From positions 1 to 64,000 of IMG/VR virus record IMGVR_UViG_3300040801_001492: a stretch of DNA of 64,000 bases; one strand, given 5' to 3'. The DNA comes from a virus. The translations under genes were made by a program, and so were the position numbers. The notes beneath the pieces were generated by a model. The model was not told where the DNA came from and searched no databases. It saw only the letters and a program-made list of their open reading frames with translations. Shown piece after piece: positions 17,837 through 25,967 of this stretch (position 1 is the first letter of the stretch; each line of letters begins with the position of its first letter).

Positions 17837-20800
17837 TTAAATTAATTTTTCGTAATCTTTTTCTCCCCTGCTATAACGAAAATCGAATTTTTTCTTAAAC
17901 TTAGACCTATAATTAAAGCCTCCTAGTCTATTAAAAAAGTTATCCTTAAACCTATCATTAATCTTATCTTCAACATTTCTATTGATATATTTAATTCTAT
18001 CTTCTCTTAATACCATACACATACCCATAGCTGATACACGGTCAAAGTTACCATCGGGGTCCCAGGCTATAGCTTCTCTAAGATAGCCTAACGATCGTAT
18101 AGTATGTAAGTTAAGCAGTTGAGGTTTTTCTATCTTATTACCTTCCTCATCATATTCATCTTCTTCTAAAGTATATGCAGAACTAATCATCCAGTCAGCC
18201 TGTAGTTTACGACCCCAGGCATTAACAAATTTACTTGCTGTTGTGCCTTTTGAATTATGGGTAACAATAAAATCATTTATTAGGTAACATTCTGATTTAT
18301 TATTTACTGTAATACACTTAGCTTTTTCCCTATGAGAATATTTAATATCTATAATAGGTATTCCTAACATCCTGGCTTTTAATTTACCAGAAGGATTTTT
18401 AGAAAGTTTTTTTAATTTTCTAGGTAATTTAAATAAATTCTCATTAGTCCATATTTTTATAGCATAAGAATCATTACACTGTATATAGATATCTCCTTTC
18501 TTATAACCGGCCTTATTTAAATAAATCTTACTGTGATATCCTAAACTTCTAGCAATAAAGCATACATCTTCTGCTAATTGTTTTGAAATAGTATTAAACA
18601 CTGGGGTACCTTGTCCAACATATCCATCTGTATCTAATAATCCTTTTAATATATTAAGTCTAATTTCAGATGTATTAAATTTATATATATTAGGAATGAA
18701 TTTATTTATAGAAGTTTTATTATTTAAGTTTAATTTTTTTAAATATGATTCGGCATTTGGAATCCTTATATAACAATGTCTATCATCGCTTGGTGTAGTA
18801 AATTTATATATATTAGGAATGAATTTGTTGTATTCTGTTAAATCACAATAGTTAGAAGTAAATCTAACAGTATTACCTTTAGTACTTTTAACACTACCAT
18901 CTCCTAACAATAATCCAAGTGTATATGGGTCTATAGGTACATCCTGTTTATTAAATTCTACCTTAGAACTAGAAGGAATCAAATATTCATGTGTTGAATA
19001 TCCTGATTTGTGTAATCTTTTATATTTATAAAATAATTCCTTAGTAGATAATGTACTTCTTTGTTTAGTGCTTGGTTTTAAAACATCCCAAAGGTGATTA
19101 TTTGAAGCATATACTATTCTTCCGTCAAACAAAGTAATTTTATAAATATCAGTAAAATCATCAAAAGGAATATCTACTACTTTTGTAGATTGTCCATTAT
19201 CAGCGAATATTATATCTCCTATTTTAATATCTTTCCATTGTTTTTTACCAGAAGGAGTGTATATATATTCAGAATAAGGATGAGCTGTGTTGCCGAATCC
19301 TGCTCCTTTAATTAAGTCCATATCACGTAGTATCTGAGGTGTATCAGATAGATACTGCAGCAGATTCATATTCTCAGCATAGGCAAAGAATCCTTTAATA
19401 TTATTCTCATAGTTAGCTTGTGCATTATAATAACGTATAAGGCGTAAAGCAGTATCATAAAAATCAGTTGCTCTAGGTGGTCTACCTGAATACTCAGCTA
19501 CTATCCTATCTGTCCATAGGTCGAAAATAAAACATGAGCCTAATGATACTGTATAGGTTCCTTCATCACTATCAATAGGGTCTACTCCCGCTATATACCT
19601 ACCAAAAGGTACTCTACCTTCACTATCTCTCTTAGGTAACTCAAATATCTCAACACAGCCTGTTCTATCTATATCATCCTTAATAGGAAATTCACGTAGC
19701 ACAGGATGATTTTGCTGCATATCCCAATCTATCTGACCATCGGCTTTATTCTTTAATGTACCTACATAGTGAGAAGCAGTAAATTTATTAATATCTACTA
19801 CTGCTTCGGCTACCATATCCTTCAAGTCAACAACAGGAAATATATTACCTTCCCTACGCATCACGGCGTCCTGGGGCGTAATACACATTTCGGCCTTATG
19901 CTGCACTAAAGCGTTAGTATCTGTAGAACCATATTTTATCTTTATACGCTCTTCTAAGATTCTTAACAAAGCAGCAACAACATCTGAGTTACCGTTCTTA
20001 TCATAACAACCTGTACGGTTAAGATATGCGGGGAAGAAAAAAGCACATTTAGTTTGTCCTATGGCATTCTTATCATATATATTAGGTATAGCTCTTACAT
20101 GGTAACCACCTGGGCTATAAAACAAAGTTTCTGCTCCTTTGAAGTCAGCAGATTCTGTACCTCCTGTACCTCCCCCAATAAGCTGTCCTACAGATATATC
20201 ACCATCTTCTACTGAGTGTCTTGCTATCTCCCATGACTGTAATAGATAAGGATTTTTACCAAACTCTTCCCAATAAACTAAGGGGCCTCGTTTACCACGA
20301 GCCTTATCGGGGTCACCCTGTGTAGTAACACCTATAACACTATTTTGCGTACCTTTAACTAATCCTTCTCTGTTTTTATACCCCATAACCCACTGCATCT
20401 CATTATATGAGTCCTTGAGCTTTAACCTTGACCATGGAGTATGTTCAGCACACCAGTTAACATGGTGTACAAATTTATTTAATATACCATCTTTAGTAAG
20501 ATATTCTTTCTCATTAGCTATAGCAAAACAGGTTACATTATTAGTATTAATAGAAGATTCTCCGAGAATAAATGCTCTTGCTAGGTCTGAACCTGATTTA
20601 TAAGAAAATCCAACACCACGTCTCTTAAGCATAGCTACATGCTCACCTTCTTTACGTGCCTGGTCTTTATAGTGATAATATAGATAATCACCATCATAAA
20701 CATGAGGAAAATCTAATATTTTTGTACCAGACTTACCTGACTTATTTATTTTAGAAGTAAGTAGTATAGGACTATAGTTAAGATAAAAATAGTACGAGCC

Positions 20801-21172
20801 TGGTATCCATTCGCCGTCCTCACGTACTAATCCATCACGACACCTACGAGCTTCTTCTTTCCAAAAACGTGCGTAGCTTGAGTTGGGATGGGTATTAGGG
20901 TGTATTCTAGTAAATGTTTTATATTGTTGAAAATGTATAGCTGCCTGTCTAAAATAATCCATATCCTCTAATATATGAGGATTAGATATATCAACCTCTA
21001 TCTTACCTTCTTCATCTTTTGGTAAATCAGCTATACGTGGTCTATTAGGACTAATAAGCCTTTTAACAAACTCAATAGTATCTATAACATCAAATATTTC
21101 TTCTTTTAGTTCTTTAGATAGTTCTTTTAACAGAGTATCATCTAAAGGTGTTTGTATTTCATTTAGTTTCAT
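17837..21172 (-). CDS. terL: Terminase large subunit interrupted by a LAGLIDADG intein
   Basis: This is an 1111-residue precursor. The exteins are residues 1-629 and 974-1111 (about 767 together, normal for crAss-like TerL). An ATPase-like segment (KRRGVGFSYKSGSDLARAF), a Walker B-like GPLVYWEEFG and the nuclease start AGVDPIDSDEG are visible. The intein spans residues 630-973 and begins with Ala (AHPYSEYIYTPSG) instead of Cys or Ser. It ends THN before Ser974 and carries two LAGLIDADG motifs (LGLLLGDGS and LKGLLDTDGYV). After splicing, the junction is GNT-SKGTTASK. TerL packages DNA by ATP hydrolysis and cuts it. The start overlaps the HNH gene by 14 nt. Confidence 0.9.
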   Translation of the reverse strand: MKLNEIQTPLDDTLLKELSKELKEEIFDVIDTIEFVKRLISPNRPRIADLPKDEEGKIEVDISNPHILEDMDYFRQAAIHFQQYKTFTRIHPNTHPNSSYARFWKEEARRCRDGLVREDGEWIPGSYYFYLNYSPILLTSKINKSGKSGTKILDFPHVYDGDYLYYHYKDQARKEGEHVAMLKRRGVGFSYKSGSDLARAFILGESSINTNNVTCFAIANEKEYLTKDGILNKFVHHVNWCAEHTPWSRLKLKDSYNEMQWVMGYKNREGLVKGTQNSVIGVTTQGDPDKARGKRGPLVYWEEFGKNPYLLQSWEIARHSVEDGDISVGQLIGGGTGGTESADFKGAETLFYSPGGYHVRAIPNIYDKNAIGQTKCAFFFPAYLNRTGCYDKNGNSDVVAALLRILEERIKIKYGSTDTNALVQHKAEMCITPQDAVMRREGNIFPVVDLKDMVAEAVVDINKFTASHYVGTLKNKADGQIDWDMQQNHPVLREFPIKDDIDRTGCVEIFELPKRDSEGRVPFGRYIAGVDPIDSDEGTYTVSLGSCFIFDLWTDRIVAEYSGRPPRATDFYDTALRLIRYYNAQANYENNIKGFFAYAENMNLLQYLSDTPQILRDMDLIKGAGFGNTAHPYSEYIYTPSGKKQWKDIKIGDIIFADNGQSTKVVDIPFDDFTDIYKITLFDGRIVYASNNHLWDVLKPSTKQRSTLSTKELFYKYKRLHKSGYSTHEYLIPSSSKVEFNKQDVPIDPYTLGLLLGDGSVKSTKGNTVRFTSNYCDLTEYNKFIPNIYKFTTPSDDRHCYIRIPNAESYLKKLNLNNKTSINKFIPNIYKFNTSEIRLNILKGLLDTDGYVGQGTPVFNTISKQLAEDVCFIARSLGYHSKIYLNKAGYKKGDIYIQCNDSYAIKIWTNENLFKLPRKLKKLSKNPSGKLKARMLGIPIIDIKYSHREKAKCITVNNKSECYLINDFIVTHNSKGTTASKFVNAWGRKLQADWMISSAYTLEEDEYDEEGNKIEKPQLLNLHTIRSLGYLREAIAWDPDGNFDRVSAMGMCMVLREDRIKYINRNVEDKINDRFKDNFFNRLGGFNYRSKFKKKFDFRYSRGEKDYEKLI
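18254..19285 (-). mobile_element. Intein with homing endonuclease inside terL
   Basis: This coding segment corresponds to TerL residues 630-973 (344 residues). Block A is Ala-start with TPSG, and KIGDIIF follows. Two LAGLIDADG motifs, LGLLLGDGSVKS and GLLDTDGYVGQ, mark a DOD homing endonuclease. The end LINDFIVTHN is a standard C-terminal splice block with Asn last and Ser next. First-residue Ala inteins splice by a variant route in which +1 Ser is attacked directly. Both motifs keep their acidic residues, so endonuclease activity is likely intact. Confidence 0.85.
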
Positions 21173-21785
21173 TATATCCCATACTATAAAAAGAAACCAA
21201 TCTTTTAATCCATATTAAAAAATCTTCTCTACTAAGATTTCTTTTTGCTTTATTACAAATTTCACAACAAGGTACACAATTTGACTTAATATATCCTTTT
21301 AAAGAATCAATCCTATCTATACCATTAAAAACATACTTTTCATTGTTAGGTCTATTTAAATCTGCTTTACTAATCTGTAGTGGTTTTACTCCACAGTAAA
21401 TACAATTTTGACCTGTTAATTTTTTAAATTCAGCTTTTGATAATTTAAACTTAATGTTTTTATATTTAGCTCTACTCTTATATACACCATATATATGATT
21501 AAAAGATGCAGTATTTCCAGATAAATAAGAACCTCTTTTTTTATACACCCTATTGGTATTTCCTCTACACCCACAAGTTAAAGAGTTTGAAAAACAGTCT
21601 CTAGGTTTTTCAAATGTATTACCACAATCACATCTTAATAAATATATACTAGATTTTTTACCAGAGTACATTCTAACACTTCTACCTGTATATTTTATTA
21701 CAGTAGAATGTCCAAATCTTTTTCCAATAAGTTTAGCTGCTCTTTCTTCAGTAAGTTCTTGTCTAGTTTTTGTCTTTTTTTTCAT
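21159..21785 (-). CDS. Free-standing HNH homing endonuclease
   Basis: This 208-residue protein has a basic N-terminus (MKKKTKTRQELTEERAAK), two Cys pairs near residues 50-75 (LLRCDCGNTF, LTCGCRG) and a C-terminal HNH/zinc module (CIYCGVKP, then GIDRIDSLKGYI, NCVPCCEICNKAKRNLS). These are the hallmarks of phage HNH homing endonucleases. It lies between the small-terminase-like gene and terL and overlaps the terL start by 14 nt. A near-perfect 11-nt sequence, CATnATATCCC, flanks it at 21170-21180 and 21803-21813, which suggests it inserted there. It sits beside, and may have co-spread with, the intein in terL. Confidence 0.8.
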   Translation of the reverse strand: MKKKTKTRQELTEERAAKLIGKRFGHSTVIKYTGRSVRMYSGKKSSIYLLRCDCGNTFEKPRDCFSNSLTCGCRGNTNRVYKKRGSYLSGNTASFNHIYGVYKSRAKYKNIKFKLSKAEFKKLTGQNCIYCGVKPLQISKADLNRPNNEKYVFNGIDRIDSLKGYIKSNCVPCCEICNKAKRNLSREDFLIWIKRLVSFYSMGYNETK

Positions 21786-21804
21786 AAACCACTGATTATC
21801 AACA

Positions 21805-22356
21805 TCATATCCCGTCTTCGAACACAGCCTTAGTTTTGCCTCCCACCTTATCTTCTTTCTCCTGCAGTTCTTTCTTAACCATCTCTTCTAAATCAGATAG
21901 GCTCTTAAGAAGAGCACCTGATTTTTCTATCGTACCAGCTAATTTAGCAGGATCATATATAGGCTTACCTTGATTAGTAAGCTTAGTAAAATCAACATTC
22001 CTAAAGTATGTACGCATCTGGTTAACAGCATAGCGTGCATCCTTAAGAAAAGCTAATGCTAAGATATTATTTATTTTCGTTCTGTAAAACTCTCTGGCTG
22101 TTGTTACTTCTTTACTCTCTTTATAATCTTCACCAAGCGTAAGGTTAACTAATATGTCTTTTCTACGCTCTTCTTCATCTATTATCTCTGTAAAGTCGGA
22201 TTTGAAGTCTTCCATAAAGAAGACATAGGCTAATTCATCCAAAGCCTTATTCTTAGTCTTAGACCTATCTTTATCCCAGATAGCACGAAAAGGCTTAAGT
22301 CTATAAGCCTCTTCTGAGATTGTTACCTGATGATTTACTAAATCAAATAATTTAAT
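21805..22356 (-). CDS. Terminase small subunit candidate with a probable ATT start
   Basis: Immediately upstream of the HNH and terL genes. The first ATG or TTG would begin at 22242 or lower. The frame stays open and protein-like further upstream to a TAG ending at 22375 (VIKLFDLVNHQVTISEEAYR, LKPFRAIWDKDR). The best start is ATT at 22354-22356, 9 nt after AGGAGG and 2 nt after the previous stop, giving 183 residues. The protein is charged and helical (TAREFYRTKINNILALAFLK, RYAVNQMRTYF, a C-terminal coiled coil LSDLEEMVKKELQEKED). Small terminase subunits bind packaging sites and stimulate TerL. The identity is by position only. Confidence 0.5.
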   Translation of the reverse strand: MKLFDLVNHQVTISEEAYRLKPFRAIWDKDRSKTKNKALDELAYVFFMEDFKSDFTEIIDEEERRKDILVNLTLGEDYKESKEVTTAREFYRTKINNILALAFLKDARYAVNQMRTYFRNVDFTKLTNQGKPIYDPAKLAGTIEKSGALLKSLSDLEEMVKKELQEKEDKVGGKTKAVFEDGI

Positions 22357-22358
22357 AA

Positions 22359-22493
22359 CTACTTCCCTCCTTTTCTATTAAGTACTTTAAACAATAGTTT
22401 ATTCAATTCTCTATCGCTTAAATGTTTAAAATACTTAGGTTTTCCCTCTTTAGGTATACAATCATATATACCAGCTTTGGTTATTGTTTTCAT
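22359..22493 (-). CDS. 44-residue protein, unrecognised
   Basis: Its ATG overlaps the TGA of the upstream gene (ATGA at 22490-22493), and its stop lies 2 nt before the ATT start of the terminase-like gene. The sequence starts MKTITKAGIYDCIPKEGKPKYF and ends RKGGK, and the AGGAGG inside its last codons serves as the ribosome-binding site of the next gene. The short, basic C-terminus has no known motif. Tight coupling on both sides supports it as a gene. Confidence 0.55.
   Translation of the reverse strand: MKTITKAGIYDCIPKEGKPKYFKHLSDRELNKLLFKVLNRKGGK
22366..22371 (-). promoter_or_regulatory. AGGAGG ribosome-binding site for the ATT start
   Basis: AGGAGG on the minus strand lies 9 nt before ATT at 22356. 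Most genes here lack such sites, so this one decides the start of the terminase-like gene. Confidence 0.55.
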
Positions 22494-22789
22494 ACTTCAA
22501 CACAATAAGTAGGTGGTTGATGAACAGTGAGAGTATGATTATCATAGCCACTATAACGAACTGTACCTGTTCCATCATAATAAACAGGATTCCACCATGG
22601 ATACCAAGGATGTTCCCATCTATCAATATAAATAGGACTATTCCAATTAATAATAGTCTCTGTCTTTAAAGTATATTCTTTCCACTCACCTTTAGGAAAT
22701 AGTCTGTCTAGTGCTTCTATAAGCTCATTCAGCTTAATATTCTGCTCAACAGCTATTGTTTGTTCTTTCGTATCAATCTGTATTTTCAT
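22490..22789 (-). CDS. Trp-rich small protein, unrecognised
   Basis: This is a 99-residue protein. A charged N-terminus (MKIQIDTKEQTIAVEQNIKL, NELIEALDRLFPKGEWKE) is followed by a Trp/Tyr/Pro-rich segment (DRWEHPWYPWWNPVYYDGTG) and ends PPTYCVEV. No known domain is visible. It overlaps the zinc-ribbon ORF upstream by 17 nt and the 44-residue ORF downstream by 4 nt, so all three are one transcript leading to the terminase genes. Confidence 0.5.
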   Translation of the reverse strand: MKIQIDTKEQTIAVEQNIKLNELIEALDRLFPKGEWKEYTLKTETIINWNSPIYIDRWEHPWYPWWNPVYYDGTGTVRYSGYDNHTLTVHQPPTYCVEV

Positions 22790-22940
22790 ATGTTTTTCTA
22801 CATTTTAAGCATAAATAACTAATAATCTTAGCTTTTCCTGTTTTATAATAATAATCCAAGTCAAAATATCGTATATGAGGAGTTTTTTCTCCGCAATAAG
22901 GACATATTTCAGGTTTACTATCAGCATTACTTCTTAGCAT
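22773..22940 (-). CDS. Zinc-ribbon mini protein (55 residues)
   Basis: Its ATG is at 22940, overlapping the end of the 78-residue gene by 14 nt. Cys13 and Cys16 (CPYCGEK) and Cys44 and Cys47 (CLKCRKTY) form a classic zinc-ribbon spacing, with aromatic strands between (IRYFDLDYYY). Zinc ribbons of this size usually contact nucleic acid or bind a partner. It overlaps the next gene by 17 nt. Function is not predictable. Confidence 0.6.
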   Translation of the reverse strand: MLRSNADSKPEICPYCGEKTPHIRYFDLDYYYKTGKAKIISYLCLKCRKTYENTD

Positions 22941-23163
22941 CATTCTTCTTCTTTAAGCGTTTCTTATGCCAGTCAGGACAGTAAAATATACCGAAGTATG
23001 GAATACGCAGGGAAGGAAAATGTAAGATGCTCCTCTTACATCTATTTTTCATATTATATGCCTGAAGTTTAAAGGGAGCTTCGAAGGCTTTCTCCAAGTC
23101 AGAAAACTTCAAGTCTTTCTCCTTAGCTATCTTCTTCAGCAACACTTTCACTTCCCTGTTCAT
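22927..23163 (-). CDS. Basic protein, unrecognised
   Basis: This 78-residue protein is very basic at both ends (MNREVKVLLKKIAKEKDLKF and HKKRLKKKNDAKK), with a Cys in CPDW and a hydrophobic middle (ILHFPSLRIPYFGIFYC). It overlaps the 60-residue gene upstream by 41 nt and the 55-residue gene downstream by 14 nt. Basic tails suggest nucleic-acid contact, but there is no defined fold. Confidence 0.45.
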   Translation of the reverse strand: MNREVKVLLKKIAKEKDLKFSDLEKAFEAPFKLQAYNMKNRCKRSILHFPSLRIPYFGIFYCPDWHKKRLKKKNDAKK

Positions 23164-23305
23164 ACTCCTTTATATATAATAAATATAATTCTTCGTCCTT
23201 TACTTCCTGTAAACAAACGCTGCAAATCGGGGTGAAATCATCTATATAGTATAATTCATCCGACTGCTGTTCCCTCCCCAGAACTTCACAGCGTGTACAT
23301 TTCAT
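23123..23305 (-). CDS. Small Cys-rich acidic protein
   Basis: This 60-residue protein contains CTRC near the start and CSVC in the middle, giving a possible zinc knuckle, and ends in an acidic tail (YEQGSESVAEEDS). It starts 2 nt before the stop of the exonuclease gene. A regulatory or DNA-binding partner role is possible, but nothing supports a specific one. Confidence 0.45.
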   Translation of the reverse strand: MKCTRCEVLGREQQSDELYYIDDFTPICSVCLQEVKDEELYLLYIKEYEQGSESVAEEDS

Positions 23306-23307
23306 GA

Positions 23308-24264
23308 TTATCTAGCTAATGTAGTTAATAAATTCTTTCTTTTCTCTTTATCATACGAAGTTCTACGCTCTCTTGAAAACGAGCCGCAGACTTCACATCT
23401 ATAAACCTTATACTTACCTGTCTGTGTATAGTAGAAATTATCAGTCTTAGTAATATCTTTATTACCACATACAGAGCATACAGGCTTATCTGACTCTAAG
23501 TACAGCCCAATATTAGGATGTGACTTAATCCAAGGAATAAGCGTAACATACACTTCTTCAAGAAGCTTAACATCTTGCTTATTATACCTCTCCATCTCTG
23601 CCAATGCCTTATCGCTTCCCCTAACACATCTATCCCATAATTCCATACTAGTCTTTATCTTACCTTCGATACCTAAAAATGTAGCAAGGTCATCAAGCTT
23701 ATTACTAGGAAATTCGAACTGACGTTGTGCTATCTTCAAAGTATCTATCTGTCTATAAGGAGATGGAGGCAACAGGTTGTGCAAAAGAAGTCTTGCGTTT
23801 ATTCTTGGTAAATCAAACACATTACCATTATGTGCAATCACTATATCTGCTTCATCAAGGTAGTGCCACAACTCCTCTGTTATACGTGAATCATCTTCAG
23901 CCAGTGCTTCTTTTGATGTCAGCTTGGAAGCAAAAATATTATCTTCAAATAACCACTTGGCTGACCAGGTTAAAATAAACCAATTAGATAATATCTGATC
24001 TGAATATATGTTCTGTCTCCACCTGCTCCATACATATGCCTTCAAAGGAGCTGTTTCTATATCCAACAGCAGTATCTTAGGCATATTGGATGATTTTGCT
24101 TTAGGCGGTTTATAACTTCTAACTACTTGTTGTCTTATTTCTTGCTTAGCTTCTTTAATCAGATCAGGTGTAGTATTCCACCATCGAGAGAGTTTACCAG
24201 CACCCATCCGTAAAGTATAGGGCTTATCTAACAGTTTTTGTTTAATCTCTGTTTTATCTATCAT
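23308..24264 (-). CDS. RNase H-like DEDD 3'-5' exonuclease with a zinc ribbon
   Basis: This is a 318-residue protein. Residues 64-75 read ILLLDIETAP, with the D68 and E70 metal ligands. The middle carries IVIAHNGNVFDLPRIN (motif II) and a later YNKQDVKLLEEVY (motif III). The C-terminus has CSVCGN and CEVCG, a zinc ribbon. This is the RNase-H-like/YprB-type exonuclease family seen in phages. The N-terminal 45 residues (RMGAGKLSRWWN, then helical) may bind DNA. It could edit or trim DNA ends. It lies upstream of the terminase region, and its stop lies just before a gap of 27 nt. Confidence 0.75.
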   Translation of the reverse strand: MIDKTEIKQKLLDKPYTLRMGAGKLSRWWNTTPDLIKEAKQEIRQQVVRSYKPPKAKSSNMPKILLLDIETAPLKAYVWSRWRQNIYSDQILSNWFILTWSAKWLFEDNIFASKLTSKEALAEDDSRITEELWHYLDEADIVIAHNGNVFDLPRINARLLLHNLLPPSPYRQIDTLKIAQRQFEFPSNKLDDLATFLGIEGKIKTSMELWDRCVRGSDKALAEMERYNKQDVKLLEEVYVTLIPWIKSHPNIGLYLESDKPVCSVCGNKDITKTDNFYYTQTGKYKVYRCEVCGSFSRERRTSYDKEKRKNLLTTLAR

Positions 24265-24291
24265 ATTTTATTTGTTTTTAAGTACCTCTGA

Positions 24292-24660
24292 TTACTCCTC
24301 ACCGTTATCTTCACTAAAAACAAATATTATTTGCGGTACCTTATTAATTATATATCTAGGAACCAATTCCTTCCCTTCTATAAGCCCCAGCTTACGTAAC
24401 CTAGATAAACAGGCATCTACCCTTGTAGTAGATAGATTAAGCTTATTGGTTATCAGTTCCTTATTGTCTTTATTAAATATTAACATGTTACGCTCCGTAA
24501 AGGGTATCTTACGATGCTGATAGTTCAATAGAAGAAGCTCAGCATAGACACTAAGCTCTGTATTACTCAGCCTGCTAAAGGGATTAATAACGCTGAGTAC
24601 TAACAGAAGCTTACTGAAATAATTATCATCCGTTACGTTTACGTTTATTTTTAAGCTCAT
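24292..24660 (-). CDS. Winged-helix (HTH) protein
   Basis: This 122-residue protein has the helix-turn-helix region ELSVYAELLLLNYQHRK, then LITNKLNLSTTRVDACLSRLRKLGLI, with a final acidic tail (VFSEDNGEE). The second helix-turn-helix reads like a winged-helix DNA-binding domain of the MarR or replication-regulator type. It could regulate the left arm. It overlaps the 91-residue gene by 35 nt. Confidence 0.55.
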   Translation of the reverse strand: MSLKINVNVTDDNYFSKLLLVLSVINPFSRLSNTELSVYAELLLLNYQHRKIPFTERNMLIFNKDNKELITNKLNLSTTRVDACLSRLRKLGLIEGKELVPRYIINKVPQIIFVFSEDNGEE

Positions 24661-24901
24661 TGTATTTATTTCTTTTAGTACGGCTAAGTGCCCAAAAGAG
24701 CCCTAACTGCACCTGTGTAAGCTCACTTAGCATTTCTCCATCACGAAGAACCGAATCAACTAAATCAACAAAATAAACCGATTCATCCTGATATACTTTC
24801 TTAACATACTGACCGAGTTCATTATATACACAGTCACCTGCTCCTATCCTTTCCTCTGTAACCTCACTAAGAGGCATCGAATCAGTTATATAATATTTCA
24901 T
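24626..24901 (-). CDS. Small protein, unrecognised
   Basis: This 91-residue protein starts MKYYITDSMPLSEVTEERIG and is followed by hydrophobic strands and a helix (LTQVQLGLFWALSRTKRNKYN), with a basic tail. It overlaps the winged-helix gene by 35 nt and sits 1 nt from the 72-residue gene upstream. No motif is visible. Confidence 0.4.
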   Translation of the reverse strand: MKYYITDSMPLSEVTEERIGAGDCVYNELGQYVKKVYQDESVYFVDLVDSVLRDGEMLSELTQVQLGLFWALSRTKRNKYNELKNKRKRNG

Positions 24902-24902
24902 T

Positions 24903-25121
24903 CTATTTAGTGTTAAATCCTTTTATATTGCCTTTACTGTCAACTTTCTCATGTGTAGTATCTTCTGATTTCTCATTTAGAAGAATCCCGAAGAAATATT
25001 TTCTATGCTTTATATCTCTATCTGCTATATTCTTCTCTATATCATGCCATACTAGATGACTAATAATTTCTGTTTTAAATAGCGACCTACTTTTCTTCTT
25101 CTTGTCTTGTGTCTTTGACAT
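24903..25121 (-). CDS. Small basic protein, unrecognised
   Basis: This is a 72-residue protein. The first 15 residues are Lys- and Ser-rich (MSKTQDKKKKSRSLFKTE), then a helix (SHLVWHDIEKNIADRD). It overlaps the upstream 106-residue gene by 35 nt. Function is unknown. Confidence 0.4.
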   Translation of the reverse strand: MSKTQDKKKKSRSLFKTEIISHLVWHDIEKNIADRDIKHRKYFFGILLNEKSEDTTHEKVDSKGNIKGFNTK

Positions 25122-25407
25122 ATGATACTCCTTTTTGCTTTAAATTTTTCTTTATATCATGCTTATCTAAAAATTCTCTCCATGCTGATGGTGTCATCTT
25201 AGAAACATGTTTTATCTTACCTTTCTTATATAAATCTATATTAGACTGTATCTGCTTAGATAACTGCTTGAAGACTTCTTTACTCATATCCTCAGGGCGA
25301 TGACCACTAAAAATACTCCAGTACATATCTTTATCTACTTCTATACGCTGCTCCTTATCATCAACAACAACGCTCATAGTTATTGTACTATTTTTTTGCT
25401 TTTCCAT
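25087..25407 (-). CDS. Helical protein, unrecognised
   Basis: This 106-residue protein starts with a beta-hairpin-like region (STITMSVVVDDKEQRIEVDK), followed by charged helices (WSIFSGHRPEDMSKEVFKQL, MTPSAWREFLDKHDIKK). It overlaps the GroES-like gene by 20 nt. No family was recognised; position beside the GroES-like gene hints at an accessory role. Confidence 0.4.
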   Translation of the reverse strand: MEKQKNSTITMSVVVDDKEQRIEVDKDMYWSIFSGHRPEDMSKEVFKQLSKQIQSNIDLYKKGKIKHVSKMTPSAWREFLDKHDIKKNLKQKGVSYVKDTRQEEEK

Positions 25408-25705
25408 CAGCCATCTTCAGTTTAAAGTTATCTGGCTTAACAGCTATACGTATTGAATGTCGTGGTACTATAGCAAAGAAAAAATCATCCCACTTAAATC
25501 CATAAGAAGAAGCAAAGTCTGCTACTATATCTCCTACTTCTATATCATCTATAGATTCTGTTACAGCTACTACAGTAGCATAATCAATATCACCTGTTGA
25601 TTCATCACTATCAGGCATTATAATCTTAGATTTCTTCTTATGTATCTGTATCAATACATTACCATCTACCATTCTAATCTTTGAAATATCTTTTACTCTT
25701 TCCAT
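25388..25705 (-). CDS. GroES-like co-chaperonin
   Basis: The ATG at 25705 (MERVKDISKIRMVDGNVLIQI) is chosen over a TTG four codons upstream that lies in the previous gene; it gives 105 residues. The sequence fits a GroES-type barrel: GNVLIQIHKKKSKIIMPDSD, then ATVVAVTESIDDIEVGDIV. Phages such as T4 carry a GroES replacement (gp31) so that host GroEL can fold the capsid protein. In this arm it precedes the head genes, which fits. The mobile-loop-like segment lies about residues 20-32. Confidence 0.65.
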   Translation of the reverse strand: MERVKDISKIRMVDGNVLIQIHKKKSKIIMPDSDESTGDIDYATVVAVTESIDDIEVGDIVADFASSYGFKWDDFFFAIVPRHSIRIAVKPDNFKLKMADGKAKK

Positions 25706-25706
25706 A

Positions 25707-25961
25707 CTAAAATACAAAATTTGGTTGACCTTCTTTTACTTGCCAATATAAATGTTTCCATCCAGAAGGTATATAATGAGAAACACCTTGTGCGTCATAT
25801 ATTCTATGACTATGCCCACTTTTTTTAAAAGTTACGTGTAACTTTAGTGGATTTTCTATTCTTATTTCTATATCTGAAAAAACATATACTCTATATGTTT
25901 CATCACTTATATCTTTAAATTCTAAATCCGTTCCATTTATAAAACCTGCTACTCTTTCCAT
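25707..25961 (-). CDS. Small beta-rich protein, unrecognised
   Basis: This 84-residue protein has the pattern ERVAGFINGTDLEFKDISD, EIRIENPLKLHVTFKKSGHS and YIPSGWKHLYWQV, typical of a small beta-barrel. Its stop is 2 nt before the GroES-like ATG (TAGTATG spacing), so the two are coupled. No known family. Confidence 0.4.
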   Translation of the reverse strand: MERVAGFINGTDLEFKDISDETYRVYVFSDIEIRIENPLKLHVTFKKSGHSHRIYDAQGVSHYIPSGWKHLYWQVKEGQPNFVF

Positions 25962-25967
25962 ACTAAT

